Source: Tupaia tana
Lineage: Eukaryota > Chordata > Mammalia > Scandentia > Tupaiidae
Direction: 5' to 3'
Length of the DNA: 64,000 nt
NCBI GenBank assembly: GCA_026018925.1
Contig: JAKSZU010000009.1
Span: 38,213,194-38,277,193 of the forward strand
Below are positions 10,786-22,623 of the stretch, in pieces. Position 1 is the first letter of the stretch. Each line of letters begins with the position of its first letter. The notes below the pieces were generated by a model. That model searched no databases and had not been told where the DNA came from. It worked only from the letters and a program-made list of their open reading frames with translations. The translations under genes were made by a program, and so were the position numbers.

Positions 10786-11373
10786 CATTGGAAATTACTT
10801 AATGTAAAAGAGTAAAAGATAAATAAAAGGTAAAAATACACAGACACCTAGAAACAAACAAAATGTAACATGGCAAGACTAAATCAAACTATCATTAATA
10901 ATATTAAATATGATCATTTAAAAAGTCCAATAAACAGTTGGAGATAATTAGACAGCATAAAAACATTGTCCAACTATATGCTGTCCACAGAGGCATAATT
11001 TGCGTTCAAATCTATGCACAAATATATTGAACAGAAAAGATGGAGGATGACAAATTGTACAATCAGTCAAAAGAAAGCTGGAGAGGATATACTAAAATCA
11101 GACAAAAAGGACTTTAAAACAAAAATGTTACTAAAGATAGGGACATTTTATAATGGTGAAACAGTCAATCCAACAGAAAGATACAATTATATATAGATGT
11201 ATACACCTAATGACAGCATCAAAATTCATGGAGCAAAAATTGAAAAATTGAAGGAAGAAATAGATAAATCAACAATATTTGGACACTGCAATACTCTACT
11301 TTTAATATATAATAAAAAGTAGTCCAAAACATTAATATTAACAAACCCCAGCAAGCAAATACATGGCCATATT

Positions 11374-11463
11374 CTTTTTCTCTGTCTCTCTAGTGAGCAC
11401 ATGTGCCCTATAGCGAAATTCTCTCTCTTTCTCTCTCTCTTTCTCTCTCTCTCTCAAAAAAAA
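11374..11463 (+). mobile_element. SINE, 3' fragment, plus
   Basis: Only the 3' end of an A-type unit is present: TCTCTAGTGAGCACATGTGCCC, then CTATAGCGAAA and a TC-rich and A tail. Confidence 0.7.
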
Positions 11464-11798
11464 ATGTTTCAACTAAACTGGCAAATTTTTAGCTACTTTG
11501 AAAGATAAGACACAAATTACTAAAAACAGAAATGAAAGAGGAAACATTACTTTTGACCTTCTAGAAATAAGGATTATAAAGGAGTACTATTAACATGATA
11601 TGCCAATAAACGAAGCAGCATAGATGAAATGGTAAGATTTCTAGAGACAAACTACCAAACATCACCAGAACACCAATGTGATATGTCTACGACAAGTAAA
11701 GAGATTTAATTATTAATAAAAAACTACCCACAATGAAACCATTATCAGATGACTTTCTCACTAATTTCTATGAAATGCTTTGAAAAATAATTAATATC

Positions 11799-11991
11799 GG
11801 GGCTGGCAGGTGGCATGGTGGTTAAGGGCGCTGGAGTCCCACATGGTCCACTATGGTTTGAGTCCTGAACCTGGTGGCTTGCTTTCTCTTTCTCTCTCTA
11901 CCTCTCTCTCTCTCTCTCTGTGTGTGTGTGCTTCTCTGGCCAAATTAAAAAATAAGTAAGTAAATAAATAAAGTGAAATAAAATAATTCTT
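11799..11991 (+). mobile_element. SINE family B, plus
   Basis: GGGGCTGGCAGGTGGCATGG head, (TC)n(TG)n, and a CAAATTAAAAAATAAGTAAG tail. It is flanked by AAAAATAATTAA at 11783-11794 and about 11992-12004. Confidence 0.9.
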
Positions 11992-12146
11992 TAAAAATAA
12001 TTAACAGCAATTCTTCACAAATTTTTTTAAAAAGTATAGAAACATATCTCAACTCATTATATAAATATAGAATTATTTTGGTGCCAAAATAAGATGAAGA
12101 CAACATAAAAACTATAAAGTCAATATTTCTTGGAAATACGAACATA

Positions 12147-12404
12147 GGGACCAGTAGTTGGCGTAATGGCTATGTTGTTGGACTCCCATGTAGTTGACTG
12201 CAGTTCGAGTCCTGGACCCGATGGCTTAAATTCATGCCAGGCACGTGTGCATGTGTGCTCAAGATCCCAAGAGGAGAATGGAGGAGAAGGGATTGCGGCG
12301 TTGCCATTTCCCTTGGGGGGTGATTTCTCACTTTCCGTCTCTCTGTCTCTCTCTGTCTTTCTGGAGAGTGCACACACCCTATAGCAAAAACCTTTCCAAA
12401 AAAA
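12147..12404 (+). mobile_element. SINE family A, plus
   Basis: Full length, from GGGACCAGTAGTTGGCGTAATGG to CTATAGCAAAAACCTTTCC and an A tail. Confidence 0.93.
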
Positions 12405-12467
12405 ATGAGCATAAAAATACTCAAATGCTAGCATATTAAATCCAGCGCCTTATCAAAATTATACACT

Positions 12468-12568
12468 GGGATCAGCAGAAGGTGTAATGGTTACATTGCT
12501 GGACTCCCATTCCCATGTAGTTGATCGTGATTTGAGTCCTGGAGCCCGTGGCTTAAATCTCACCCTGG

Positions 12569-12607
<39 letters not shown>

Positions 12608-12775
12608 TGTGTGCCCAAGATCCCGAGAGGAGAATGGAGGAGAAGGGATTGCTACATGGCCATCCCCCCTGGGGAATGATTTTTCACTTTCTGTCTCTCT
12701 GTCTCTTTGTCTCTCTGGCAAGTGCACAGGCCCTATAGCAAATCTCTCTCTCTCTCTCTCTGTATGTATATATAT
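12468..12775 (+). mobile_element. SINE family A with internal (GT)n, plus
   Basis: Head GGGATCAGCAGAAGGTGTAATGG. The GT-rich part of the body has expanded to a (GT)n run at about 12571-12600. The tail is a TC run followed by TATATATACACATACACACA. Confidence 0.9.
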
Positions 12776-12954
12776 ACACATACACACACTATTATGAAGT
12801 GGGATTTATCATAGTTATGTAAACTTAACATATGAAAGCCAATTTAAGCAGCATACTATATCCATACAACAATACAAAAATATAATCACCTCTATGCATG
12901 TTGAAAAATATTATAAAAAAATCCACTCACTTTCCTGATAAAAATACTCAACAA

Positions 12955-13220
12955 GAGACCAGCAGTTAGCGTAATGGCTATGTCGCTGGACTCCCATGTA
13001 GTCGACTGTGGTTTGAGTCCCGGACCCGGTGGCTTGAAACTCACGCTGGGTGCGTGTACGTGCGTGCCCAAGATCCTGAGAGGAGAATGGAGGAGAAAGG
13101 ATTGCGGCGTGGCCATCTCCCCTGGGGGGTGATTTCTCGCTTTCTGTCTCTCTGTCTCTCTCTGTCTTTCTGGTGAGCACATGCGCGCTATAGCGAAAAC
13201 CTCTCCAAAAAAAAAAAAAA
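12955..13220 (+). mobile_element. SINE family A, plus
   Basis: Full length, starting GAGACCAGCAGTTAGCGTAATGG. The 3' end GCGCTATAGCGAAAACCTCTCC is followed by an A14 tail. Confidence 0.93.
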
Positions 13221-13264
13221 TTACTAACACAAGATACTTGGAAAATACCCACATATTTGGAAAT

Positions 13265-13495
13265 CAAACACTACACTTTTAAGTGACTTATGAGTCAGTT
13301 GCACTGTTCGAGTTCTGGATATAGCAGCTTAAAAGACATGCCAGGCATGAGTTTGTGTGTCCCCAGGGTCCTGACAGGAGGAGGAAACGGAGGAGAGGGG
13401 ATTGTGGTCTGACTATCCCTCACAGGTGGTACTTTCTCACCTTCTCTCTATCTTTCTCTGGTGAACACACATGCTCTCGGACAAATTAAAGCCTC
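13265..13495 (+). mobile_element. SINE, old diverged A-type copy, plus
   Basis: A recognisable B box (GTTCGAGTTCTGG) and the AGGAGAGGGGATTGTGG body are present. The 3' end GTGAACACACATGCTCTCGG lacks CTATAG. The 5' head is largely lost. Confidence 0.6.
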
Positions 13496-13689
13496 AGCTA
13501 GGTGTTACTTTACAGTATGTTCATTCTACTCACTCGGTTTTGTTCCTAAAGTCAGACATGTGTTTATAGGTACATTTATACCAACTATACTTACTATTGA
13601 AATTGAAATATATTTAAAAAAATAAAAAAAAGAAAGTATTTAGTTTACTTAAGATCTTTTGTGAATGAATAAATTCTGAAAGAAAAAAA

Positions 13690-13975
13690 AAAAAAACACA
13701 GATGGAAAGCAACTGTGGATGCTAGAGACAGTGTGGGAGGAGAGTGGAGAATGGCCGAGGGTGAGAGGGAAGGAATCAAGGGGGAATAAAAAGATAACTA
13801 AAATATACAAGAAACAAGAAATGGAAAATGATTTGTTGAAGGTAACATGTATGGTAATGTCTTTAACGGAGATGATACACAGTGTATTCTGGATGGGAAA
13901 ATTAATTTTGTATGCTGCAATGATATGCTGAATGGATGTAAAATAAATAAATTTAAAATGAAATTAATAAAAGAA
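13690..13975 (+). mobile_element. Younger L1 3' UTR fragment
   Basis: Contains GATGCTAGAGACAGTGTGGGAG, then CAGTGTATTCTGGATGGGAAA and the end GAATGGATGTAAAATAAATAAA. It is very similar to the reversed L1 3' end fused to the RPL21 copy at about 34440-34560. Confidence 0.7.
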
Positions 13976-14310
13976 TAGTTGGAACTTAGTAAAAATCAAG
14001 AGAATTTATCAGAATATGTTGAGCATAGGTGAAGTTGCTCAATGCAACTAAATATAATATGGGATCCTGGATGAGGTAGGGAAACAAATAATGGACCATA
14101 GTGGAAAATTTTGCAAAATGTGAACAAAACTTGCACTTTAGTTAATAACTAATTAATTGTACCACAATATTGTTTTCTCGTTCCTGATAATTGTACTATG
14201 AGTATACAATACGTTAACTAACATTCAGTGAAGCAGGAAGAAGGATGTAAGGGGACTCTGTACTATTTTGCAACTCTTTTGTAAGTCTAAAATGAGCTCC
14301 AAATCTTAAA
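13976..14310 (+). mobile_element. Probable old L1 3' UTR
   Basis: It contains GATAATTGTACTATGAGTATAC and CAACTCTTTTGTAAGTCTAAAATG, wording typical of an old mammalian repeat 3' end. I assign it to an old L1 by memory only. Confidence 0.4.
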
Positions 14311-14871
14311 AAAAAATCTCTTGCAAGAGACAAATAAAGTCACTATTAATGATAAAGAGATTAGCTCATCAAGATGTTCTAACAATTATAAATATATATG
14401 CCTCCAATGTTGCAACACCCAACTATACGAAGCAAATACTAACAGAACTGAAGAGAGAAGTAGATAGCAAAACAATTATTAAATGGGACTCCAATACTCC
14501 ACTTCCACTATGGATAGATTATCCAGACAGAAAATCAATAAGAAAACACTGAACTTGAGCAAGAGTATAGATCAAATGGACCTACAAGACACATATACAG
14601 ACGTTCTATTCAATAGCAGCAGAATACACGTACTTATCAAGCACACAGGAAACAGTCTATAAGACAGATCACACATTAGGCCACAAAACAAGTCCTAACC
14701 AAAGTAAGGAAATTGAAATCACATATATTCTGACCACAATGGCACGAAACTAGAACTCAGTAAAAGAAGAATTTTGGAAAATTCATGCATGTGTGGAAAT
14801 TAAACAACACAATGCTGAACAAACAATGCGTCAAAGAAGAAAATCAAAAGGGAAATCAAAAAGTATCTTGA

Positions 14872-15139
14872 GGGACCAGCAGTTAGCGTAATGGCTATGT
14901 CGCTGGACTCCCATGTAGTCGACTGCGATTCGAGTCCTGGACCCGGTAGCTTAAACTCACGCCGGGCGTGTGTGCGTGCGTGCTCAAGATCCTGAGAGAA
15001 GAATGGAGGAGAAGGGATTGTAGCGTGGCCATCCCCCCCTGGGAGGTGATGTCTCGCTTTCTGTCTCTCTGTCTCTCTCTGTCTTTCTGGAGAGCGCACG
15101 TGCCCTATAGCAAAAACCTCTCCAAAAAATAAAAGAAAA
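14872..15139 (+). mobile_element. SINE family A, plus
   Basis: Full length, from GGGACCAGCAGTTAGCGTAATGG to CTATAGCAAAAACCTCTCC. Flanks ATCTTGAG before and ATCTTGAGAC after the A tail are the target duplication inside L1. Confidence 0.93.
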
Positions 15140-15915
15140 AAAATCTTGAGACAAATGAAAATGGAAACACAACATATCCAAACTTAAGAGATGCAGCAAA
15201 ACCAATTCTAAGAGGACGGTTTATAGTGATAAATGATGACAAGGGAAAAGAAAAGAAAAAAAACAGATCTGTAACAACCCGACTTTACATCTCAAAGAAC
15301 TAGAAAAAATAACAAACTAAACCGAAAGTTAGCAACAGGAAGGAAATAACAAAGATTAGCACAGAAAAAAATAAACGAAACTAAAAAGACAATTGAAAAG
15401 ATCAACAATCTCTTTTTAAAAGATAAGCAATATAGATACATATTTCACCAGACTTACCAAGAAAAATGTAAAATTATAAAGGAAAGAGGAGACATTTCAA
15501 TTGATAGCACTGATATACAATGAATTATGAGATTCATATGACTGATTGTATGGCAACATATTGGATAACTTAGAAGAAATGGGTAAATTCCTAAACACAT
15601 ACAACCTAATAAGACTGAATTATGAAGAAATGGGAAATCTGAATAAACTAATTGTTATTGAAGCAATAATCAAATGTTTCCAACAAACAAAAACACAGGA
15701 CCTGATGAGTTCACTGGTGAATTCTACCAAATATTTAAAGAAGAATTAATGACACGTCTCCTCAAGCTCTTCCAAAAATACTGAAAAGGAAGGAGTATTT
15801 CTGACCTTATTTTATGAGGCCAGCATTACACCTCATTGCACAATCAAATATGGACAGTATAAGAAAATAAAATTACAGGCTAGTATCCCTGATAAACACA
15901 ACTGCAAATAATTCT

Positions 15916-16109
15916 TTTTTAAAAAACGTATTTATTTATTTATTTAAATTTGACCAGAGAGGGGCAGACTGACAAGACACACAGCAAGACACACATACAC
16001 ACACAGAGAGAGAGAAAGTGAGAAAGCAAGCCACCTGGTTCAGGACTTGATCCCTGATTGGCCATGTGGGAGTGCAGTGCCCATAACCACCACAACACCT
16101 GCTGCCCCC
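15916..16109 (-). mobile_element. SINE family B, minus
   Basis: The plus strand shows TATTTATTTATTTAAATTTGACCAGAG and ends CACCTGCTGCCCCC. Flanks GCAAATAATTCTT (15903-15915) and GCAAATAATCCTT (about 16113-16125) are the target duplication. Confidence 0.88.
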
Positions 16110-16177
16110 TAAATGCAAATAATCCTTAAAAAAATAAGAAGACCAAAATCAACAGCCCATCAACAGGATAACACATT

Positions 16178-16430
16178 GGGCCAGCAGGTGGTATGGTGGT
16201 TAAGGTGCTAGTCTCCCACATGGCTGACCATTGTTCGAGTCCCGGACCTGATGACTTGAAAATCACACAGGGCGTGTGTGTGTGTGCATGCCCAAAATCT
16301 CAGGAGGATTATGAAGGAAAAAGGGATTGAAGTGTGGCCATCCCTGCTGGGTGGTGATTTTTCATTCCCCCTCTTACTGTCTGCCTCTGACAGGTGAGTG
16401 CATGTACCCTACGGCAAAAACCTAAAAAAA
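16178..16430 (+). mobile_element. SINE, A-type with B-type head, plus
   Basis: GGGCCAGCAGGTGGTATGGTGG head, B box GTTCGAGTCCCGG, A-type body, and 3' end CATGTACCCTACGGCAAAAACC. Flanks GGATAACACA and GGATCACACA. Confidence 0.85.
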
Positions 16431-16665
16431 GGATCACACACTACTATAAAGTGGGATTTATCTCTTGGATGCAAGAGATAAAATGATAAACCACATTGAC
16501 ATAATGAAAGATAAACATTGATCAGTCTTAATAACATTTTACAAAACTCCATAACCTTTCATGATCAAAATGTTCAACAAAGTCGGTATAGGAACATAAT
16601 AAGGCCATATATAATAAGCTCACAGCTAACATCATATTCAATAATGAACAAGAGTGCCCACTCTT

Positions 16666-16719
16666 TTTTTAGAATTATTTATTTAATTTTATTTATGATT
16701 ATTATTTTTTAATTTGACC

Positions 16720-16753
<34 letters not shown>

Positions 16754-16849
16754 GAAAAGTGAGAAAGCAAGACACCAGGTTCAGGACTCAAAACATTGTC
16801 AGCCATGTGAGAGTTCAGCACCTTAGCCACCATGCCATCTGCTGGCCCC
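16666..16849 (-). mobile_element. SINE family B, minus
   Basis: It contains TTTAATTTGACCAGAGAGAG and (GA)n, and ends CCATCTGCTGGCCCC. A 17-bp target duplication AAGAGTGCCCACTCTT lies at about 16650-16665 and 16851-16866 inside L1. Confidence 0.93.
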
Positions 16850-17183
16850 CAAGAGTGCCCACTCTTACCACTTCTATTAAACTTAGTACTGAAAGTCCTA
16901 AGCAGAGCAATTAGGCAAAATAAGTAAAATAAGTTGTAAATATATAGAAGTCACCCAAATGACAAAGGAAAAACTAAAACTATTTCAGTTTGCAAATGAC
17001 ATGACCAGACATAGAAAAAGATAGTCTCCATCAAAAAGCTATTAGAACTAATCAATTTATAAAGTTGAGGATACAAAATTAACATACAGAAATCAGTTGC
17101 ATTTCAATACACTGACAATAAACTTTCTAAAAAAGAAAGTAAACAATTCCCCTTACAGTAGTATAAAAAAGAATAAAATATTA

Positions 17184-17263
17184 GGTCGTTGGGAAAGTCA
17201 TGACATATTTTCCTATGTTTTTCTACACAAGAATGCATCATGGGTTTTCTGATGACTCAATAT
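17184..17263 (+). mobile_element. 80-bp MITE-like repeat, copy 1
   Basis: TTAGGTCGTTGGGAAAGTCATGAC to GACTCAATAT interrupts L1 ORF2 text that reads continuously once it is removed, with TA at both edges. A second diverged copy lies at 62715-62800. The start resembles mariner-derived MITEs, but I see no good terminal inverted repeats. Confidence 0.55.
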
Positions 17264-17340
17264 TTAGAAATAAACTTGACTAAAGAGATAAGATTCTATA
17301 TAATGAAAACTATGAGAAACTCACTGTAATTACAAAGACA

Positions 17341-17562
17341 AGAGAATGTTAAAGTAAATAATAGTGATATTGCTGGAGCTGGTAATAGTAGTATAAGGGC
17401 ATCCATTAGTGGTTTTCTCCATAAAAGTGTTATCCAAAGAAAGAAAAAAAGGAGACAAATACAAAATATCAAAATTGCTTATTTAGAGAGAGGAGCAAAT
17501 GTGGCCATCTATAGAGACCCAGCACTTATCTCTTCCACAAAGACAATGTTAAGTAATAGATT
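17341..17562. other. Unrecognised stretch between L1 segments
   Basis: About 220 bp rich in AG (for example GTTATCCAAAGAAAGAAAAAAAGG). It contains no gene signal and could be diverged L1. Confidence 0.3.
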
Positions 17563-17833
17563 GGGACCAGCAGTTAGCGTAATGGCTATGTCGCTGGACT
17601 CCCATGTAGTCGACCGCGGTTTGCGTCCCGGACCCAGTGGCTTAAAACTCACGCCGGGCGCGTGTGTGTGCGTGCCCAAGATCCCGAGAGGAGAATGGAG
17701 GAGAGGGAATTGTGGCGTGACCATCCCCCCTGGGGGGTGATTTCTCACTTTCTGTCTCTCTGTCTCTCTGTCTGGTGAGCTCACGCGCCCTATAGCAAAA
17801 AACTCTCAAAAAAAAAAAAAGAAAAAAAAAGAA
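17563..17833 (+). mobile_element. SINE family A, plus, near consensus
   Basis: This copy keeps CpGs in the head (GTCGACCGCGGTTTGCGTCCC) and GCCGGGCGCGTG, which suggests recent insertion. A 12-bp target duplication AAGTAATAGATT lies at 17551-17562 and 17834-17845. Confidence 0.95.
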
Positions 17834-18306
17834 AAGTAATAGATTTAATCCAAATTAAGAACCTGCTAGAATTTAATAGGGAAATGACTGAAGCCTTTTG
17901 AAACGTAAAGACTTGAGATAGCAGCATAGTGGAAAAAGAGAAGCACTGATCAGGAGAAACTACCCATCGCTAGGAAAGGGTAAATGAAAGTGGTGTCCAT
18001 TGCAATGAGGACAACAGTTCCTTGTTGGAGAATCTCATAGTTCCTATAGGCTCTGAGCCCAGTGTAGGGATACCCACAAGGCTGCATGACTCCAAGAAAG
18101 AAATATATGCAGAGAGCTCTCCCACCCCAGCCCCAAACAGTTACAGTATGACACCATTTTGAGAGCAAAGCCACTGCTGAACTGAACCTGAAATGAGGGC
18201 CAATGGCCCCTGTATCTCCATATTCCCAAGGTTCCATAGATGTCCCATCATGCACGCACGAGTGACATAACATAAGAATTACAATCCTGGGATGTAATTC
18301 TTATGT

Positions 18307-18560
18307 GATTCAGCAGATGGTGTAATGGTCACATTGCTGGACTCCCACGTAGAAGACCATGATTCAAGTCCCAGACCTGGCAGCTTAAAAATGCATGCGA
18401 GGCATGTGTGCATGTGTACCTCAAATCCTGAGAAGAGACTGGAGGAGAAGGGATTGCGGCATGGCCATTCCCCCTGTGGGGTGATTTCTTGCTTTCTGTC
18501 TCTTCCTCTCTCTGTCTCTCTGGTGAGTACATGCACCCTATAGCAAAAATATCTGAAAAT
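18307..18560 (+). mobile_element. SINE, diverged A-type, plus
   Basis: Head CAGCAGATGGTGTAATGGTCAC, B box GATTCAAGTCCC, A-type body, and 3' end GTGAGTACATGCACCCTATAG followed by an A tail. Confidence 0.85.
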
Positions 18561-18831
18561 AAAAAGGAATAAAAAGAGCTACAGTCCCAGCTACACTCAG
18601 TGGTTCATTCGGTAATACTTGTATGCTCACTAGAGACTGTGCACTGACTCTACTGGCTTCTGATAACACAGGAAAAAGGGCACTCTCTCTCATTGTCTTT
18701 GGGACCTGAATGCACTTACTAAGAACCTTGGGTTGACACTATTGGCTTCTGCCAAGGTTGGATAAAGTGTTCCCTTCTCTATAGTGTCACTGGGTCTTGA
18801 GCTTGCCTACTAGGGACTACAGACAGAAGGC

Positions 18832-19128
18832 ACTTGCCTCTGCCAATGCATGAGAGAGTGCTCCTTCTCTTGTAGGACCAATGGGACTTGAAAATATTCA
18901 ATAGGAATTGTGAGCAGTGGCAGTCCCCACAGGCTCCTTTGTAGGTGTGCACTGTGTAGAAACTGTGAGCCAGCTCCCATACTCGCCTCTGCCAATGCAT
19001 GAGAGAGTGCTCCTTCTCTTGTAGGACCAATGGGACTTGAAAATATTCAATAGGAATTGTGAGCAGTGGCAGTCCCCACAGGCTCCTTTGTAGGTGTGCA
19101 CTGTGTAGAAACTGTGAGCCAGCTCCCA
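18832..19128 (+). repeat. 149-bp tandem duplication in L1 5' region
   Basis: Copy 1 (18832-18980) and copy 2 (18981-19129) are nearly identical head-to-tail units beginning ACTYGCCTCTGCCAATGCATG and ending AGCTCCCA. The match runs across the whole unit, so it is far younger than the surrounding decayed L1, or it has been kept homogeneous. Confidence 0.95.
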
Positions 19129-19512
19129 AACTCCTGACACTATGAGGGATCACCTGACCCAACCAGCAGCCCTGCCCCCCCCCCAAACTGCAATACTGCC
19201 ACTACAGACAATTGCAGACCAGACAGCTGAGGCACTTGCAGAGACTGCTGAGGTTGAGTATAGCTGAAGAAATTACGCAGAGACTTCATAACTGTACCCA
19301 CCCAGAACTAAAGAAATCTATCCAAATGACACTGTAAGACATATTTTCAGGAAAAAGTCATTCACTGAAAAAGATATTAAACAAAATAGGAAGAGATGAT
19401 TGTTCCACAACATGCCCAGATATCAATTCAGAGACACAAGAAACATTAAAAAAAATTCAAGACACATGTCCCACTCCCAAGAAGCACAATAATTATCTAG
19501 CAACTGACTCTT

Positions 19513-19701
19513 TTTTTTAAAAGAAGGATTTATTTGTTTTTATTTATTTATTATTAGTTTAAAATTTGCTATAGGGCATATGCACACACCAGAGAGAGAG
19601 AGAGAGAAAGTGAGAAAACAAGCCACCGGGTCTGGGACTCAAACTACGGTAAGCCATGTGGTGATCCAGTGCCTAAACTATCATGCCATCTGCTGGCTCC
19701 A
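19513..19701 (-). mobile_element. SINE family B, minus
   Basis: Reversed AT-rich tail, then GCTATAGGGCATATGCACAC and (GA)n, ending CCATCTGCTGGCTCC. Short flanks GACTCTT at 19506-19512 and about 19704. Confidence 0.88.
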
Positions 19702-19731
19702 AGACTCTTAAAAAGAGGAAATTTAAGAAGT

Positions 19732-19993
19732 GGGACCAGCAGTTAGCGTAATGGCTATGTTGCTGGACTCTCACGTAGTCAACCGTGGTTCGAGTCCCGG
19801 ACCCGGTGGCTTAAACTCACACCGGGTGCGTGGGCGTGTGTGCCCAAGATCCCAAGAGGAGAATGGAGGAGAAGGGATTGCGGTGTGGCCATCCCCCTGG
19901 GGGGTGATTTTTCGCTTTCTGTCTCTCTGTCTCTCTCTGTCTGGCGAGTGCACGCGCCCTATAGCAAAAACCTCTCCAAAAAAAAAAAAAAGA
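19732..19993 (+). mobile_element. SINE family A, plus
   Basis: Full length, near consensus (GGTTCGAGTCCCGGACCCGG B-box region). Flanked by AAGAAGTG on both sides. Confidence 0.95.
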
Positions 19994-20128
19994 AGTGACA
20001 GAAATGGAATTTGGAAATATGATCTTCTTAAATAAACTTAATGAAATGTGAAATAATTCAAATTATTCAAGAGATCAGAAAAACAATCCATGATATGAAT
20101 GAGAAATTTGATGAAGAGGTAAGCATCT

Positions 20129-20391
20129 TTTTTTTTTTTTTTTGGAGAGGTTTTTGCTATAGAGCGCATGTGCTCGCCAGACAGACAGAGAGACATAGAG
20201 ACAGAAAGCGAGAAATCACCCCCCAGGGGGGATGGTCACACCGCAATCCCTTCTCCTCCATTCTCCTCTCGGGATCTTGGTCACGCACGCACATGCGCCC
20301 GGCGTGAGTTTTAAGCCACCGGGTCCGGGATGAGAACTGCGGTTGACTACGCGGGAGTCCAGCGACATAGCCATGCTAACTGCTGGTTCCC
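20129..20391 (-). mobile_element. SINE family A, minus
   Basis: It runs from T16 then GGAGAGGTTTTTGCTATAGAGC to AACTGCTGGTTCCC. Flanks AGGTAAGCATCTT (about 20117) and AGGTAAGAATCTT (about 20393). Confidence 0.95.
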
Positions 20392-20518
20392 GAGGTAAGA
20401 ATCTTAAAAAAATCAAAAGAAATCCTGAAAATGAATAAGTCAATACATGAAATTAAAAAAAAATTCAGTGGAAAGCAACAACAGTCTTGATCAAACACAG
20501 AAGAATCTCTCACATAAG

Positions 20519-20617
20519 GGGAACCAGCAGGTGGCATAGTGGTTAAGGTGCTGGACACTCCCACATGGCTGATCATGGTTCGAGTCCCAGACCTGGTGGC
20601 TTGCTTTCTCACTTCCC

Positions 20618-20670
<53 letters not shown>

Positions 20671-20750
20671 GGTGTGTGTGTTGTGTGTCTCTCTGTCAAA
20701 TTAAAAATAAATGAATGGATAAATACAATTTAAAAAAGATAACAATAACA
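20519..20750 (+). mobile_element. SINE family B, plus
   Basis: Head GAACCAGCAGGTGGCATAGTGG, B box GGTTCGAGTCCC, a long (TC)n(TG)n tract (about 20620-20695), and tail CAAATTAAAAATAAATG. AGAATCTCT occurs on both sides. Confidence 0.92.
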
Positions 20751-21552
20751 AAAAAGAATCTCTAAAATAAAGGCAGAACTTTTGAATTAAACAGACAAAA
20801 AGAAAGAAAAAAATTTCTTAAAAATGAAGAAAGATATACAGTCTATGGGACAACATAAAGTGATCAAATATTTGCATAATGGGCATTCCAGCAAGGACAG
20901 AGATGGGAAAGGACATATAAACCCTATTTCATGAAATAATAACTAAAAACTTCCCAAGCCCGGGAAAAAGCATGGACGTCTAGATTCAGTAAATACAAGT
21001 GATTCCAAATAGATACAACATAAAAAATCTCCTCTGAGGCATATTATAGTCAAGCTGTCAAAAGTCAAAAATAAAGAAAGGATTACAAAAATATCAAGAG
21101 AAAGGTGCTAAGTCATATGTAAAAGAAACTCCATTGGAGTGAAAGTAGACTCAACAGAAACCTTACAGGCCAGAAGAGAATGGGACAATATATTCGAAAT
21201 TTTGAAAAGAAAAAACATCCAGCCAAGACTGTTACACCTGGAAAAGTTATCCTTCCAAATTAAAGGAGAAATAAAATTTTTGCCAGACAAATAATAGCTG
21301 AGATAATTCACCAGTACTATCCTGCTTCTTCAAGAAATACTTAAGAGAGCCTCACAATTGAAAATGAAAAAAATGAAAGGAAGATAAAGACCACTGTGAA
21401 AAGTATAAAACTCACCGGTAGAGCAACCATATAAGTGAGAGAGAAGAACCAAATCCTATTACTATAGAAAACTGCCCAACCATCATGGTAATAATAGAAG
21501 AAAAAAAATAAACAAAGGAAACAAAAAGCAACTAAAAAAGATCCCCAACAAA

Positions 21553-21762
21553 ATGACAGAGGTGTGTATGCACCTATCAATAATAACTTTGAATGTAAGC
21601 AGATCAAACTCTTCAAACAAAAGATCCAGACTGTATAAAAACAAAGACCTCCTTATATGTTGCTTACAAGAAACTCTCCTCATCTGTAAATACATACTCA
21701 GAGAGCGAAGTAATGGAAAAAGATATTCTATGCAAATGGAAATGAAAAATAAACAGGAGTAG
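21553..21762 (+). pseudogene. L1 ORF2 start remnant
   Basis: The first about 45 codons of ORF2 (MTEVCMHLSIITLNVSRSNS, then a QET-like endonuclease motif LLICCLQETLL) are readable. ORF2p supplies endonuclease and reverse transcriptase. Frame is lost after about 21760. Confidence 0.75.
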
Positions 21763-22623
21763 CTATACTGAAAACAGATAAGATAGAATTCAAGCCCAAA
21801 TTGGTAAAAGAGACCATGAAAGTCATTATATAGTAATAAAGGAATCAATCCAGCAAGAGGATATACCAATTGTAAATATATATGTATCCAATACTGGAAC
21901 ACTCAAATATATTATATAAAACCAATACCACTACACCTAAAGAGAGCGGTAGGCTCTAACACAATAATAGCTGGGGATTTCAACACCTAACTCTCTGCAT
22001 TGGACAGTCAAACTAGATAGAAAATCAACAAATTAACAGAAAAATTCAGAGTTAAACTCTACCATAGATCAACTGGACCTGAGAGACATTTAAGATAGTT
22101 TCATCTGACAGCTACAGAAAATGCATTCTTCTCATCAACACACCGAGAATTCTCCTGGGTTGATCAGTTGTTGGGCCACAAAACAATGTCCAATTTTAAA
22201 ACATAGAAGTTATATCAAGAATCTCTTTCAACCATAACAGAATAAAATTAGAAATCGGTAACAACATGCAAACTAAACACCATGCTTGTGAATGACTACA
22301 GGGACATTAAAGAAAGTAAGAAAGAAATAAAAAAATTTCTTAAAAATGAAAGTAGAAGCACAATCTACAAAAATCAATGATATAGCAAAAGAAGTACCAA
22401 GATAGAAGTTTATAGCAATACATACCTACATCAAAAAAATAGAAGGATGGCAAGGAAACAACTTAATGATGCATCTGAAGGAATTAGAAAATCAAGAACA
22501 AATGAAATCCAAAAGTGCTAGAAAGAAAATATTAGAGATCAGAACAGAAATAAATCAAATGAAATAAATGAAACAGAGACCAAAAAGTAATACAAAAATG
22601 AACAAAATAAATAGTTGGTTTTT

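Larger units (their letters stand above)
10786..13264 (+). mobile_element. Old L1 ORF2 (endonuclease to RT), heavily interrupted
   Basis: Pieces at 10786-11373, 11464-11798, 11992-12146, 12405-12467, 12776-12954 and 13221-13264 read in L1 ORF2 order. Endonuclease-like blocks (AAGAAAGCTGGAGAGGATAT; GTATACACCTAATGACAGC) come first and the later GAAGTGGGATTTATC block follows. All frames are broken. Five SINEs or SINE fragments lie inside. Confidence 0.65.
14335..17340 (+). mobile_element. L1 ORF2, degraded and interrupted
   Basis: Endonuclease-region sequence (14349-14552) is followed by the RT region. The catalytic FADD position at about 16990-17010 reads TTTGCAAATGACATGACC (FAND), so it is mutated. 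The ORF2 text resumes after a small insertion at 17184-17263. Four SINEs and one MITE-like repeat interrupt it. No functional ORF remains. Confidence 0.75.

Noticed and set aside
17563..17640. tRNA gene candidates with A-box and B-box (TAGCGTAATGG, GGTTCGAGTCC)
   Set aside because: No cloverleaf closes around these boxes, and each is the head of a dispersed SINE with tail and target duplication.
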